Of a stretch of 64,000 bases of DNA, positions 11,500 through 22,564 are shown one piece after another. The position numbers were made by a program, and so were the translations under genes. This DNA comes from Melitaea cinxia (taxonomy: Eukaryota > Arthropoda > Insecta > Lepidoptera > Nymphalidae), in NCBI RefSeq assembly GCF_905220565.1, contig NC_059409.1:193501-257500 (forward strand), written 5' to 3'. Under the pieces are notes generated by a model. The model had not been told where the DNA came from. It saw only the letters and a program-made list of their open reading frames with translations, and did not search any database. Each line of letters begins with the position of its first letter. The first letter of the stretch is position 1.

Positions 11500-12060
11500 A
11501 AGCTAACGAGGGGCGCTCTCTAATTACTTATAGTTACTTAATGACATCAATCAAAGAGCGGGAGAGGTATAGCTGGAAGTTTGTATACGCGACTAGCGTC
11601 TGTTCGCACGCAAAAAATTTTGTCGCCATTTTGAAAGAGGTGGCGAATCAAATAATGGTGAAATAATTTAATCAGCGGGGTTCTTGCCGACGTCGCTTTT
11701 AAGGAGTCGAGTTACGGCGGAGATTCGCCTGTGCGTGACCTGGGGGGTGGTGAAAAAAGTGTGTGGTTGCGTCGTGTGTGCAGCAGCCTTAATAGGTGGG
11801 TCCCAGCGTCCGCCCCGCGCGCCCCACCCCGGCGGCACCCGCCACCCTCCGCGAGTCTTTGCGGCCGCAAATTGAAATGAAATTGCATAATTCGTGCACG
11901 CAGCCGGCGACGACGTTCGGAATGAGGCGTTTTTTGCACGTAATGAAGTCCATTTAGCGAGCCGAAGCGAGCTCGTCGTAAATACCGCTGCAGCGGAGGA
12001 AATAAAGCGGAAATTGTGACGTGACAATTATATATTTAAATGTTACCAAAATACTGCGCA
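11500..12060. promoter_or_regulatory. GC-rich island with Pho/YY1-like site
   Basis: Repeat-free and GC-rich from about 11570. It carries GTCGCCATTTTG at 11622-11633, a word also found in two other islands. CGCCATTTT matches the core bound by YY1/Pleiohomeotic proteins as I know it. Open frames on both strands (for example 11668-12027) have no recognisable domain. Candidate regulatory element or 5' exon. Confidence 0.35.
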
Positions 12061-12807
12061 GTCACTTCAAGCTAGCTGTTTCGCTGCTTGACACCGACAT
12101 CACGACACCGTGTCTATTGACATCGTCTTTTACCACGGACGTGACTCATGAGTTATAACACCACGGCCACCTTTATTACCTAAAATGTATTTTGTATCGC
12201 AGCTGCTCTTTGTTACAGAAGGAACAACAGAATAATAACTTATTAGAGGAATGTTTTAGCCGTCGGCCCTTTCTGTCTGTCTGATGGGCGGTAACAATAG
12301 CTGCATTGTGGTCCGTTTCGATCAGTCGAGACAGATAAGAGTGCGAAATAAGAAAACACAATTTTGTAATTAGAGAGATTATTATAGATGTAAAAATCAA
12401 TATCAGTACCTATCTACTTGAATGAGTAGGCACTGCTAGTAAATTTTTGAGTACAAATTCAAAAATTGAAATGAAATCAGAATACACATATGCTAGTAAC
12501 TATTATTAATTGTTTTTCAAAGTTTAGACTTAAAGCAGAAGCGAGGAGCCTTTTATGATGATAATATTATAGTTTTTAGTAAATAGAAGGGAAATTATTT
12601 GATTTAAAATGTAGAATTAGTAAGTATTATTGCGGATAAAATTATAACAACGATGAAATAAAAAAAAAAAACCTTTTTACGTTAGTATAATTAATTAATA
12701 TTTTAATAATGTAAACATTTCTTAAAAATATAAAAGAAAAAGATATGATGTAAGAAAAAATAAACAAATTCAGTTGTTTTATTCTGATTGTAACAATACC
12801 ATGATCT
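12061..12807. other. Gene-free stretch
   Basis: Nothing recognised. Confidence 0.35.
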
Positions 12808-13016
12808 TCTAATATATAAAATTCTCGTGTCGCGGTGTTTGTAGTTAAACTCCTCCGAAACGGCTTGACCGATTCACATGAAATTTTGTGTGCATATTGG
12901 GTAGGTCTGAGAATCGAACAACATATATTTTTTATACCCCGAAGTTATAAGGGGGGCGGGGGGATTTTTGGGCTTAATAACATATATGGCAAAACAACGT
13001 TTGCGGGGTCAGCTAG
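12808..13016 (+). mobile_element. Helitron HelA, non-autonomous
   Basis: Begins TCTAATATATAAAATTCTCG, continues CGGTGTTTGTAGTTAAACTC, and ends GGGGTCAGCTAG followed by T. TC start, CTAG end and no coding capacity are the Helitron hallmarks. Three further copies in this window share both ends (17411, 42326, and the composite at 20265). Confidence 0.75.
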
Positions 13017-13170
13017 TAATTATATAAAATGGCTGATATAGAAAGAATGAATATATTTTTATTTTTAATGGGAATAATTAAAAAGTTTATTATATAATTT
13101 TTGACAGAATATTTTCAATTTTGAAGTAGCTTCTATGTCTACGACGGTCCTTACCTCAACTCAATAAAAA

Positions 13171-13560
13171 TCTATATACAAATAAATAAAATTGGAGTGT
13201 CTGTTTGTAATATCGAAATAACCGCCGCTACTTGTTGATGTAATTGAAATCGGTTTTTTTTTCGTTTGCCAGCAAACACAATTATTACTAATTGCATATG
13301 GATGATACGACGGATGGACGATGGTACATATACCAAAATAATTTTTTTTACAATTTTTGTCTGTCTGTCTGTCTGTTTGTTCCGACTAATCTCTGAAACG
13401 GCTGGACAGATTTTGACGGGATTTTCACTGGCAGGTCACTGATATAGTAAGGAGTAGCTTAGGCTACTTTTATTTTAGAACTTTATTTATTTTATAACTG
13501 CGAACTGATCAATACCTTTTATGTTAAATTCCAAGCGGACGAAGTCGCGGGCACAGCTAG
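13171..13560 (+). mobile_element. Helitron HelB with a family F end nested inside
   Basis: Starts TCTATATACAAATAAATAAA and ends GCGGACGAAGTCGCGGGCAC then AGCTAG, with a hairpin (GAC-gaa-GTC core) just before the terminal CTAG. From about 13234 to 13287 it carries the end of a reversed family F repeat. Matches 59612-59941 (+) and 57512-57833 (-). Confidence 0.7.
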
Positions 13561-14344
13561 TAAAAAATAAAAACTTGTCATTCATTGATTCCAAAAGTTT
13601 TTAATAACAGAAAAGGAATATAAGTTTTTTATTTGTCAAAAAAACTATGGTGTTTTTTGATAATAATATATTTATTTGTTGATGAGTCCTCGGCAAGACG
13701 AATCCAACATTTGTGAACGCAATCCTTATAAATACTATATTTTCTCCTACTCAGTTCCTAAATTACCCTGTTCCGTATATTTAGATTTAGTCTTATTTAT
13801 TTAAAATCTTTGTACAATACACATGCCAAGTGTTAGAAGATAAACTTAATTTTGCTGCATTTTCTACCTTTTCTTTTAGCCAACCTTGTTTTGTACAAGA
13901 GTACAAATTTACTTTCAGCCATTTAGCTCAACATTGTAAATAATGTTTAGAGTCCTTATTTTAACAAAGAACTTACAAAACACGGACAAATGCAGACCAA
14001 ATTCCATAGCCTCCCATATCTTTCGCTAAGGTTTATGGGATTTTTCCCATAGGGAACTGCGATACAGATTGTTATATATATTATGTTAGAGACGCACGAC
14101 GTAAAACCGCAGTAAAACGCTCTGAAGCACAGTAGAATCTACAACGTAGTATGTTTACATAATTAGCATTGTCTTTTATTATAATTCATGTTTTAAAACT
14201 TTGACATTCGTGTTTTTATATATCTTAGTTTTAAATATTAAATACAACGATATACTTTTTTAATGATATATTCGATATTTGGGGCCGGTAGGAAAAGAAA
14301 GAAGAAGAACAGAATATTCTATGTGTAGTTATTTTGAAGTTCCT
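13561..14344. other. Gene-free stretch
   Basis: Nothing recognised. Confidence 0.35.
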
Positions 14345-14510
14345 TTCGCCATATTTTATTATTATTAATACTTTATTGTACACCACAACTACATTTTTAA
14401 CATTAAACATATTTAAAGACAGTAACAGACTGTGAAGTACAATGGGCAGATTAATGGCTATTTAGCCATTTCCCATATCTAATGTTGAACAAAATATTTT
14501 GTCATATTTT
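14345..14510 (-). repeat. Probable reversed LINE 3' end
   Basis: ATTATTATTAATACTTTATTGTACACC reads, on the minus strand, as GTACAATAAAG then (TAAT)n, a retroelement tail with an AATAAA-type signal. Weak assignment. Confidence 0.35.
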
Positions 14511-14583
14511 AATTTGTTGGTGCAGTTTTATATTTTAACCTAGAGACCTTAAACCTAGAGAGAAGATCACGGCAGTGTAATAT

Positions 14584-14815
14584 TTGACTAGCCCGTTGGC
14601 GCAGTCTGTAGTGGCCTCGCTTTTTACTTCGCGGGGTGTGGGTCGATTCTCGCATGAGTCTGGGTGTGTGTCCCGTGGTTATCCCGCTATCGGTCAGCTT
14701 TTTAAGTTCCAATGTGGTAGTGGAACTGTGTTATCCCTTAGTCGCCTCTTACGACACCCACGGGAAGAGAGGGAGTGGCTATATTCTATAATGCCGTAAC
14801 CACACAGCATGCTCA
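14584..14815 (+). repeat. S2 SINE head joined to antisense L1 sequence
   Basis: The first part (TAGCCCGTTGGCGCAGTC to CATGAGTCTGGGTGTG) is the S2 tRNA-like head with A box and a B box (GGTCGATTCTC). From about 14672 it changes to L1 sequence in the opposite orientation (TTATCCCGCTATCGGTCAG, TCTTACGACACCCACGGGAA, CCGTAACCACACAGCA). Either a chimeric element or two abutting insertions. Confidence 0.55.
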
Positions 14816-15261
14816 AAGGTTGCCTAGAAGTAATTGCTTTATGCGATAAGGTCTCCTTTTGTACTTTTTCTTGTTTTTTAAATTTTTTTTTAATGGACAG
14901 TAAAGAATACGTTATTATAACTAAATTACAAATGCATTAATTAATAAAAACATTAACAATTGAAGTTGAATTCACGGACACTTTGTGTTGGTTATCTAAA
15001 AACCAACACATCTAGATCAAATTTGGCACGAGCGAATATCGAACCCGCGACTGTTACCGCAGCTAATTTATTTACCATATGTTGACTCTTAGTCAATTCT
15101 CGTTGTATTTTGTTTTGCTTTTTTATCAAGTAATAATAAAATAAATATAAATTATATTAATTTATTTATAACTTTTTTTATATATATACCTACACAGATA
15201 TAAACATAGCCGTGCAAATTTATTTATTTTTATACGAATTTCTTGCTTTTATTTATTATTG
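14816..15261. other. Gene-free stretch
   Basis: AT-rich. 15020-15075 has a faint reversed tRNA-like ATCGAACCCGCGACTG, too decayed to call. Confidence 0.35.
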
Positions 15262-15541
15262 ATTTAACTGAGGTAGGGCACAGCAGGAATTTCCTGCTCA
15301 AAATATGGAGCAGCCTGACTGGGGTAGTACCTCGACCTTACAGAAGATCACAGCAAAATAATACTGTTTTCAAGCAGTATTGTGTTCCTGTTGGTGAGTA
15401 AGGTGACCAGAGCTCCTGGGGGGATTGAGGATTGGGTCGGCAACGCGCTTGCGCTGCATCTGATGTTGCAGGCGTCTATAAGCTACGGTAATCGCTTACC
15501 ATCAGGTGAGCCGTACGCTTGTTTGCCGACCTAGTGATATA
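15262..15541 (+). repeat. Family J retro-repeat, reference copy
   Basis: Reads GAGGTAGGGCACAGCAGGAA, CTCGACCTTACAGAAGATCA, GGTGACCAGAGCTCCTGG, GCAGGCGTCTATAAGCTACG and ends TTTGCCGACCTAGTGATATA then an A-run. A-rich end and polar order suggest a retrotransposed family. No coding frame recognised. Confidence 0.6.
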
Positions 15542-15599
15542 AAAAAATATATTTAATGTTTGGGAAACAAACAGATATACATAATAAAAAACATTAACA

Positions 15600-15765
15600 C
15601 AAATGAAACAGAGGGCGAGGATGATCATCCATGCGATGAACCGACCAAATTAAGTCAGCTGTGGGTGGCCCCTGTATGAGTGCACCAGGATGTCAAAAAA
15701 CAGCGAGAAGTGGCGAACAATCGTGAAGAGCATCACAACTGCCCCTACAGAAGTTGCTACGTGAT
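15600..15765 (+). pseudogene. LINE ORF2 C-terminal remnant
   Basis: One frame reads LYECTRMSKNSEKWRTIVKS, then ITTAPTEVAT and a stop, the style of the terminal Trp/Arg-rich segment of insect non-LTR polyproteins. Upstream the frame is broken by a stop near 15650. It differs from the L1 C-terminus at 1926, so probably another LINE family. Confidence 0.35.
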
Positions 15766-15878
15766 GACCATGACTGTTCTGTCAAGAGTGTCACGCAGAA
15801 GACGAAAAAGAAACGCAAATGAATAGCAAAAATCTAGCAAAGTTAAATCCAGCAAAGTTTCCACCAATTACATTTTAT

Positions 15879-16446
15879 TAACCGACTTCCAAAAAAGCAG
15901 GAGGTTCTCAAGGAGACTGTATTTTTTTTATTTGGTGGACCGATTTCGACAATTTTTTTTAAATCGAAAGTTGGTGTGTGTCATTTGATCCCACTTAAAT
16001 TTATTTGAGATCTAACTACTACTTTTCGAGCTACGTATATCTAATAATATCTCGTCTTCGTGGTATTATACAGCATAACTTTTTACTGGGTGTACCGATT
16101 TTGATGGTTTTTAATTTAATCGAAAGCCGATGTTTATCATGTGGTCACATTTAAATTTCATTGAGATCTGATAACAACTCTTGGAGTAATCTTTGATAAT
16201 GCGTATTTACTTGACTATTTTTTCCCCGTCTTACGTTGTATGCTTTTCAGTACCGCACCACCGCATAGCTTTTCACTAGTAATAAAAAGTCAATCAAATA
16301 CGCGTTATCAAATTATACTCAAATAGTAGTTATCAGATTTCGATGATTTTTTTAAGGGATTACAAGACAATTATCAATTTTCTATTAAAACAAGAATCAT
16401 CAAATCGGTTCATAAACGACGACGTTATTCCCGAAGAAGTCGGTTA
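15879..16446. repeat. Family F, two copies head to head
   Basis: AACCGACTTCC at the left and GAAGTCGGTTAAAAA at the right bound a reversed F copy (about 15879-16270) followed by a forward, truncated one (about 16280-16446). The result is a long imperfect inverted repeat. Confidence 0.55.
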
Positions 16447-16721
16447 AAAAGATAAAAATGCGAATAAAACCTTACACGACGACGACGTGTTAAGACGATG
16501 TTGCTTTTTTACTTCTAATTTTTTTTTTAATATTAAAAAAGTAATTACAAAATCAAAATTAAATTTTAATTAGAGTGACTTGCTCACTAGCTTGGTGTAC
16601 TATGCCCTCGGTGGCACCGCATTTTTATAGAAAATTGGAATAATTATGGCTGTATTACATTGTCTGAAAGAGTTACAAACTAACATCTCTCGTTTTTCGT
16701 TTTCTAAGCTCTATGTTATTA

Positions 16722-16842
16722 TCGGTCACCAACCCGCCTGCCCAGCGTGGTGACTATGGGTAAAACACACGAGTTTACGCCATTTTTTGCTCGAACTTGT
16801 GGAGGCCTATGTCCAGCGGCGGGCTACGATAGGCTGAGCGAT
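16722..16842 (+). repeat. Family L1 fragment
   Basis: CGGTCACCAACCCGCCTGCC to GGCCTATGTCCAGCGGCGGG, the 3' part of L1 with substitutions. Confidence 0.65.
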
Positions 16843-17410
16843 AAAGCTCTAAGTTATTGCTCTACCAGAGCGACAGTGTTTGTGTGTTCAGATTACTTAA
16901 CATAAGATGAAACACTTATTTCTCAGTAGATTCCTAAGACATATTGATTAAATTCAGATAAGTTTTACTGTTGCTTGTCTTCTATCCTCTATCCATTTCT
17001 GCAGCATTCTTTCAATTTCATTTATAATTTTATTCTTAAAAAAACAACTTTGTTACGTGTGTCGGTTTACAGTTTGAAATTGAATGAGGTTCATCTAGTT
17101 TTAAGTAAAAAATAAATAAATAGACTTATCGCCCGAGGTTTAAACGTTTTTAAAAACAGTTACATACACTATACACTCTGACAATATAGATCAAAAATAT
17201 GTAGGTTTGTAAAAATACACGATTAATTATTTTTTTACCAAATGTATGAAAATATTATACACACATCTATGTTATATTCGTTAATAATATAAAGATAATC
17301 ATTTGAACTTCTAATTGCTTATAATGGAAAAGCCTAAAAACAACTCTTTAAAATTCTTTTACCAATATGCTACTTAGAAACAAAGGCTATATTTTATTTT
17401 AAAAAATTAA
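16843..17410. other. Gene-free stretch
   Basis: Nothing recognised. Confidence 0.35.
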
Positions 17411-17731
17411 TCTAATATATAAAATTCTCGTGTCGCGGTGTTTGAAGTTAAACTCCTCCGAAACGGCTGGACCGATTCTCATGAAATTTTGTGTGCATAT
17501 TGGGTAGATCTGAGAATCGAACAACATCTATTTTTCATACCCCTAAGTTATAATGGGGGCGGGGGGGTTGAGGGGTTTAATAAAATATTATGAAATTTTG
17601 TGTACATATCGGATAAAGGTCTGAGAATCGGCCAACATATATATTTTTTATATCCCTAAGTTATAAGGTGAGGGGATCAAGGGGGTTAATAATAGCATAT
17701 GTGGCAAAACAACGTCTGCGAGATCAGCTAG
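17411..17731 (+). mobile_element. Helitron HelA with internal duplication
   Basis: Starts TCTAATATATAAAATTCTCG and ends GCGAGATCAGCTAG before T. It repeats the internal segment TATGAAATTTTGTGT...CCCTAAGTTATAA, so it is about 110 bp longer than the copy at 12808. Confidence 0.75.
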
Positions 17732-18819
17732 TATTTCTTATGAAAATGTCGATAGTACTACACAAGGCATAAAATATACCTAAAATATGCTTTTTTGTGC
17801 TACATAAGCGATTAACGTAGTATAAAAAAGCAATAAACCGAACCAGACTACAATTCTATACAACCCAGAAAATTCCACATCTAACCCGCGGATACTACGA
17901 CGTTGCATTAAAAACCGCTGTTCATCGTTCCACACGAGTCACATGACTATTGTATTTTTAAAATATTTTCCACAGATAAACAATATATAGACAATGACGA
18001 CAGTTACGAGAGACAATGGCGGTAAAACGGATTCGCTTTTTACCATCGAGGATTTACTCTTATTTCACGTTTTAATGATAAAGGTTTCTAACGCTCTTTG
18101 TTTACTGGAGTTTTTTTATGTTATCGAGGTGTGCTCGACTCGACGTGCGGGTGTAACAAGCCATACTTATCCTTGACTGTCGAGGTGAGGACTAGAAAAG
18201 GTTGAAGGATGTGAAAAAACGTTGCGTTGTTCTATTGTGCTCATCGACGATTACGCGCAGATAAGGTCGTTTAAAATTAACTGTTTTTTTTTTGTAGATG
18301 CATTTTCTAAACTTATTGCAGCTACTCCAACAATTATTTTAATTTAATACAATGGTGTTAGGTCAGCAAAAATAGGTGCTTTTTTTGTCGTCTTCGCATT
18401 AAATTTCCGATATAAATTTTATTTTATTTAATTAATTCACAAAATGCTAACGATAGATTGAGGAAGATTTCAACCGCCATCTTGACAAGATGTTGTTTGC
18501 CAATATCTCGAGAACTATGCATTTTAGGGTAAAAGTTATTGAGACTATTATTGTAGAGAATAAAATATCGCATCTTTGTTTCCTGTTATCTTTTTTGTCA
18601 AACTTACCGTTTACGATTTATGGCCCATTTAATGAACCGGAAGAAGAGACAGTAGGTATAGATAGTTTTAAAAGTTATCGGCTGAGACAGAAAAACTTTA
18701 TTATTATCGTCAGAGCTGAACACATGCAAATAGTTAGGAAAAGAAAAAAAAAACTGTTTTAAGGTAATTGAAGCTGTTTGAATTTGTATATTCATAAGTT
18801 TTTTAATCGGCATGAAATA
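17732..18819. other. Gene-free stretch
   Basis: AT-rich. A short perfect stem CATCTTG-A-CAAGATG lies at 18478-18492. Open frames at 18490-18813 on both strands have no recognisable domain. Confidence 0.35.
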
Positions 18820-19250
18820 AAGATATGTCTTGTTACTGTCGAGGACAGACGGTGAGTATGAGCGCTTGATATGATAATGGGGCGAGGGGGGAGCACGGGC
18901 AACGGAGGGGGGGATCTTACGAGCTGGGGGAGGGGGCGTTTTAACCGCAGGAAACCGTTAATTGACGAGTCCTCGAGAGCCTCCACTTTAGCAGCGATTG
19001 ATTAAAAAAGAATATTTTAATGCTCACAGTACAAATATATGCAGATTTATGTAAACTTACGTCGCACTGATAGTTTAAGCAGGACTGCGGACTGCTGCCG
19101 GCGCTCGATTACGAGTAATTTGCACCGTGACACTTTCGCGACACGCTGTCTGTCTGTGGAGTGTCGGTATGCTAAAGCGGCGGAAGATTTCATCGTTTTA
19201 CAGATATTTATAATTAGTCGAGATCCGATTCTCGTTGATTAATTCTCGAT
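18820..19250. promoter_or_regulatory. GC-rich island with G-run segment
   Basis: Repeat-free, GC-rich sequence with several G-runs (18880-18935), followed by CG-containing homeobox-like words (GATTACGAGTAATTTGC, TTGATTAATTC). Candidate regulatory element. No transcript evidence. Confidence 0.3.
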
Positions 19251-19422
19251 AAGCGATAATTGTACATTGATACGTTGCTACTAATATATTCTTTCACATG
19301 ATGATTATTTTTTTTGTGTCATAATATCAGTTTGTGAGTGAATACCAAAGAATTATCTTATTGTTTATCTACTTGTCTGATCCTTCGCTTGTGCTCTTTT
19401 TCATAGGATTTTGTAAAATGTA

Positions 19423-19695
19423 ACTAGGTCGGCAAACAAGCGTACGGCTCACCTGATGGTAGACGATTACCGTAGCTTATAGACGCCTGCAACACCAGAA
19501 GCATCGCAAGCGCGTTGCCGACCCTATCCGCAATTCCCCGCAGGAGCTCTGGTCACCTTACTCACCAACAGGAACACAACACTGTTTGAAAACAGTATTA
19601 CTTAGCAGTAATCTGTAAAGTCGAGGTACTACCCCAGTCGGGCTGCTCCATATTTCGAGCAGAAATTTTCATGCTGTGCCCTACCTCAGTTATGT
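19423..19695 (-). repeat. Family J retro-repeat
   Basis: Full-length reverse copy, from TAGGTCGGCAAACAAGCGTA to AATTTTCATGCTGTGCCCTA. Closely matches 15262-15541. Confidence 0.7.
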
Positions 19696-19751
19696 TGGTT
19701 GCTGTTAAAGCTATTTGACATATTAAGATATACAAGAAATAAAAGTTTATA

Positions 19752-20086
19752 TCATCATCATAACAACCTATACAGTCCACTGCTGGACATAGGCCTCCAC
19801 AAGTTTACGCCAAAAATAACGTGAACTCATGTGTTTTGCCCATAGTCACCACGCTGGGCAGGCGGGTTGGTGACCGCAGTATTGGCTTTGTCGCACCGAA
19901 GACGCTGCTGCCCGTCTTCGGCCTGTGTATTTCAAAGCCAGCAGTTTGGATGGTTATCCCGCCATCGGTCGGCTTCTTAAGTTCCAAGATGGTTGTGGAA
20001 CCTTGTAATCCCTTAGTCGCCTCTTACGACACCCACGGGAAGAGAGGGGGTGGCTAAATTCTTTAGTGCCGTAGCCACACAGCACA
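19752..20086 (-). repeat. Family L1, near full length, reverse
   Basis: Starts ATCATCATAACAACCTATAC, with the CAGTCCACTGCTGGACATAG tail, and ends GTGCCGTAGCCACACAGCAC. Mirror of 10320-10665. Confidence 0.7.
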
Positions 20087-20179
20087 AAAAAAGTTTATAA
20101 CACGTTTCAAAATTCCAATTTATTTATACGGGATATTTCTTTTCACAATAGTGAACTTAAAGTATGTTATAGTCCGTTT

Positions 20180-20262
20180 GTAGTAGGCGCAGTTTGTAGT
20201 AGCACTGTTTTCTGCTCCGCGGGTTGTGGCTTCGATTCCCGCCTGATTTTGGGTGTAATATT
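20180..20262 (+). repeat. S2 SINE head fragment
   Basis: GCGCAGTTTGTAGTAGCACT, CTGCTCCGCGGGTTGTGGC and a B-box GCTTCGATTCCC are S2 head features. The tail is lost where HelA begins at 20265. Confidence 0.55.
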
Positions 20263-20264
20263 TG

Positions 20265-20637
20265 TCTAATATATAAAATTATTGTGTCGCGGTGTTTGTA
20301 GTTAAATTCCTCCAAAACGGCTTGACCGATTCTCATGAAATTTTGTGTGCATATTGGGTAGGTCTGGTCTCAGCAAACGTTCTCTTGCCGCTAAACGCTA
20401 TTTAAAAATAGGGGTTGATGGTAGAAGGATGAAAATTTAGGATTGTATGTATTTTTCAACGCCAAATCATAATAAAATAAAAAATGAATAATTTATCTAA
20501 AAATTAAAAAAAAATTAGGGTGGGCTACCCTTAACATTTAGGGGGATGAAAAATAGATGTTCAATTCTCGAGAATCGGTCAAGCCGTTTCGGAGGAGTTT
20601 AACAACAAACGCCACGACACGAGAATTTTATATATGA
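20265..20637. mobile_element. Head-to-head HelA Helitron composite
   Basis: The left 107 bp are a forward HelA 5' end (TCTAATATATAAAATTATTG). From about 20372 the sequence is the reverse complement of the HelA subtype at 42326-42639, lacking its terminal GTCAGCTAG, and it finishes CGACACGAGAATTTTATATA. The outer ends are therefore inverted copies of the Helitron 5' end. Confidence 0.65.
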
Positions 20638-20697
20638 TATTTATTTATATCAGAGTTGTTACTTTATAAATTGAGGTAAAACAACCCTAATGATCTA

Positions 20698-21992
20698 ACA
20701 CGTGGTTCAATAAGTCCCGAGACTAAGTACTAAAAAAAGGTCTTTTTTATAAAATTAATTTTTATTCATCAACATAGTCTCCTCCAAGAGCGATACAGTC
20801 CCTCCAACGCTTTTCTAACTTTTCTATCCCATGTGTGTAGAACGATTTGTCTTTGGCTTCAAAATAAGCCTCCGTTGCTGCGATAACTTCACTATTTGAG
20901 TCAAATTTCTTACTCTGAAGCATTTTTTTGAGGTCTGCAAACAGCCAGTAATCGCTGGGGGCCAAGTCTGGCGAATAAGGGGGATGAGGAAGCAATTCGA
21001 AGCCCAATTCGTTAATTTTGGCCATCGTTCTCACGGACTTGTGACAAGGCGCGTTGTCCTGGTGAAACACCACTTTCTTTTTGTTCATGTGAGGCCGTTT
21101 ATCCGCAATTTCGTACTTCAATCGCTCCAATAAGCACATGTAATAGTCACTATTTATATTTTGCCCCTTTTCAAGGTAGTCGATGAAAAGTATTCCATGC
21201 GCATCCCAAAATATAGACGCCATAACCTTACCGGCCGATTTCTGAGTCTTTGGACGCTTCGGGCGGCTTTCACCAGCCGCTCTCCACTCCGCTGCCTGCC
21301 GATTGGATTCCGGAGTGAAATGGTATATCCAGGTTTCGTCCATTGTTACATACCGACGTAAAAAATCCTTTTTATTATGATTCATCAGCGCCAAACATCG
21401 CTCTGAATCATTGTTACGTTGTTCCTTTTGATTAGTTGTAAGCAAACGCGGCACCCACTTAGAAAAAAGCTTTTTCATGGCCAAATTTTTATGTAAAATA
21501 GTGAAAACACTACCAGCTGAAATCTTCACTATCTCGGCTATCTCTCGCACTTTTACCTTCCGATCTTCCAATACGATTTTGAGGACTTTGTTAATATTTT
21601 GTTGAGTCACTGTTTCATTTGGACGACCTGAGCGTTCCCCATCATTGGTGTCCATGCGACCGCGTTTGAAGTCGGCATACCACCGACAAATGGTTGCTTT
21701 AGAGGGAGCTGATCTTGCATAACATTTTATAAGCCATTGCTGTGCTTCAACGGTATTTTTTTCCCATTAAAAAACAATGTTTTATCAACACGCGAAACTC
21801 GTTTTTTTCCATTGTATCGAAATTACAACCGTAGCGTCACTTAAATGTTTCAAAATCAATAATTTTATTGTTCCATTTTTAAAAATTTGACACATATTCT
21901 TGTATTGATAGCCAGTACTTTTTAAAAATCAAAAGAGTTTTTAATATATGCGCCATTTCCAGGTTAGTCTCGGGACTTATTGAACGATCTAG
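20698..21992 (-). mobile_element. Complete mariner element, irritans type, 1,295 bp
   Basis: Both ends carry GTTCAATAAGTCCCGAGACTA as inverted repeats, starting 7 bp inside the borders. The element is flanked by TA on both sides (20696-20697 and 21993-21994), as expected of Tc1/mariner insertion. The outermost 7 bp differ between ends. Size and layout match irritans-subfamily mariners. It contains one transposase gene on the minus strand. Confidence 0.9.
20762..21812 (-). pseudogene. mariner transposase, single-base frameshift near N-terminus
   Basis: This DD34D cut-and-paste transposase would bind the terminal repeats and move the element at TA sites. The open part (20762-21655, 297 codons) has WVPRLLT, the first catalytic Asp in TMDETW, the second in HQDNAPCH, and the third in YSPDLAPSDYW, exactly 34 residues after the second. 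The likely native start is the ATG at 21812-21810, giving about 349 residues, the usual length. A run of seven A (minus strand, 21756-21762) has one base too many, which shifts the frame after the first 18 or so residues. No other break is visible. Sequence style (RPHMNKKKV, AEWRAAGE) fits the irritans subfamily. Initiation at the internal ATG (21655) would lose part of the DNA-binding domain. Confidence 0.9.
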
Positions 21993-22114
21993 TATTTTAC
22001 CTTTTGTGGTTAATCCCTGCCTTATGTCTGGGATATACTTTACTAACCACCCGTGAAACAGACTTCTAATCTCTTAGGATCAATTATGTTGCTGACGTTA
22101 GTATTTGTAACTCG

Positions 22115-22198
22115 TTTCAGTCTGTAATATCCTACTGTTGGGCATAGGCCTCTTTTCCCATGTAAGAGAAGGATCAGAGCTTAATCCACCACGCTTCT
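22115..22198 (-). repeat. S1 SINE 3' end fragment
   Basis: TTTCAGTCTGTAATATCCTA, TGGGCATAGGCCTC and GAGCTTAATCCACCACGC are the reversed S1 tail. Confidence 0.65.
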
Positions 22199-22223
22199 TT
22201 AATTGCATTTAATTTAATCAATC

Positions 22224-22454
22224 TGTAGCGTCCTTGATCGACTCTACACACTTTTTCTTGTTAATATGAAATAAACCCGAATCACTATTAATTAAATAAA
22301 TTAATTTATTGATCCTTGATAATGATCAAATGACCCGGTGTGCGAGCACGCGCGATCGCCTTGATAGATCGAAACGTACTGAATAATTATTATATTGATA
22401 ACCAATTTATTTAATAAATTCGCTGATTCGCAAATGTACGACTTGGTTCGTACA
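22224..22454 (-). repeat. 3' LTR (231 bp)
   Basis: Read on the minus strand it begins TGTACGAACCAAGTCGTACA, itself a 7-bp inverted repeat around ACCAAG, and ends CGCTACA. I found no difference from the 5' LTR on comparing line by line. Confidence 0.93.
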
Positions 22455-22466
22455 TGCTCCCACACC
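22455..22466 (-). other. Polypurine tract
   Basis: GGTGTGGGAGCA on the minus strand lies directly before the 3' LTR, the expected place for the plus-strand primer. It is short and imperfect. Confidence 0.45.
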
Positions 22467-22564
22467 GAAAAATAGAAAAGTTAGTAGTGATGAGATGATG
22501 ATACAAGGTGATTTCAATTTGTTCTTAACCTACACTTGTTAGTAAGAAAATAAAAACTAATTAT

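Noticed and set aside
11668..12027. 119-codon minus-strand ORF
   Set aside because: Stop-poor because of GC-rich composition. An opposite-strand frame is equally open and no domain is seen.
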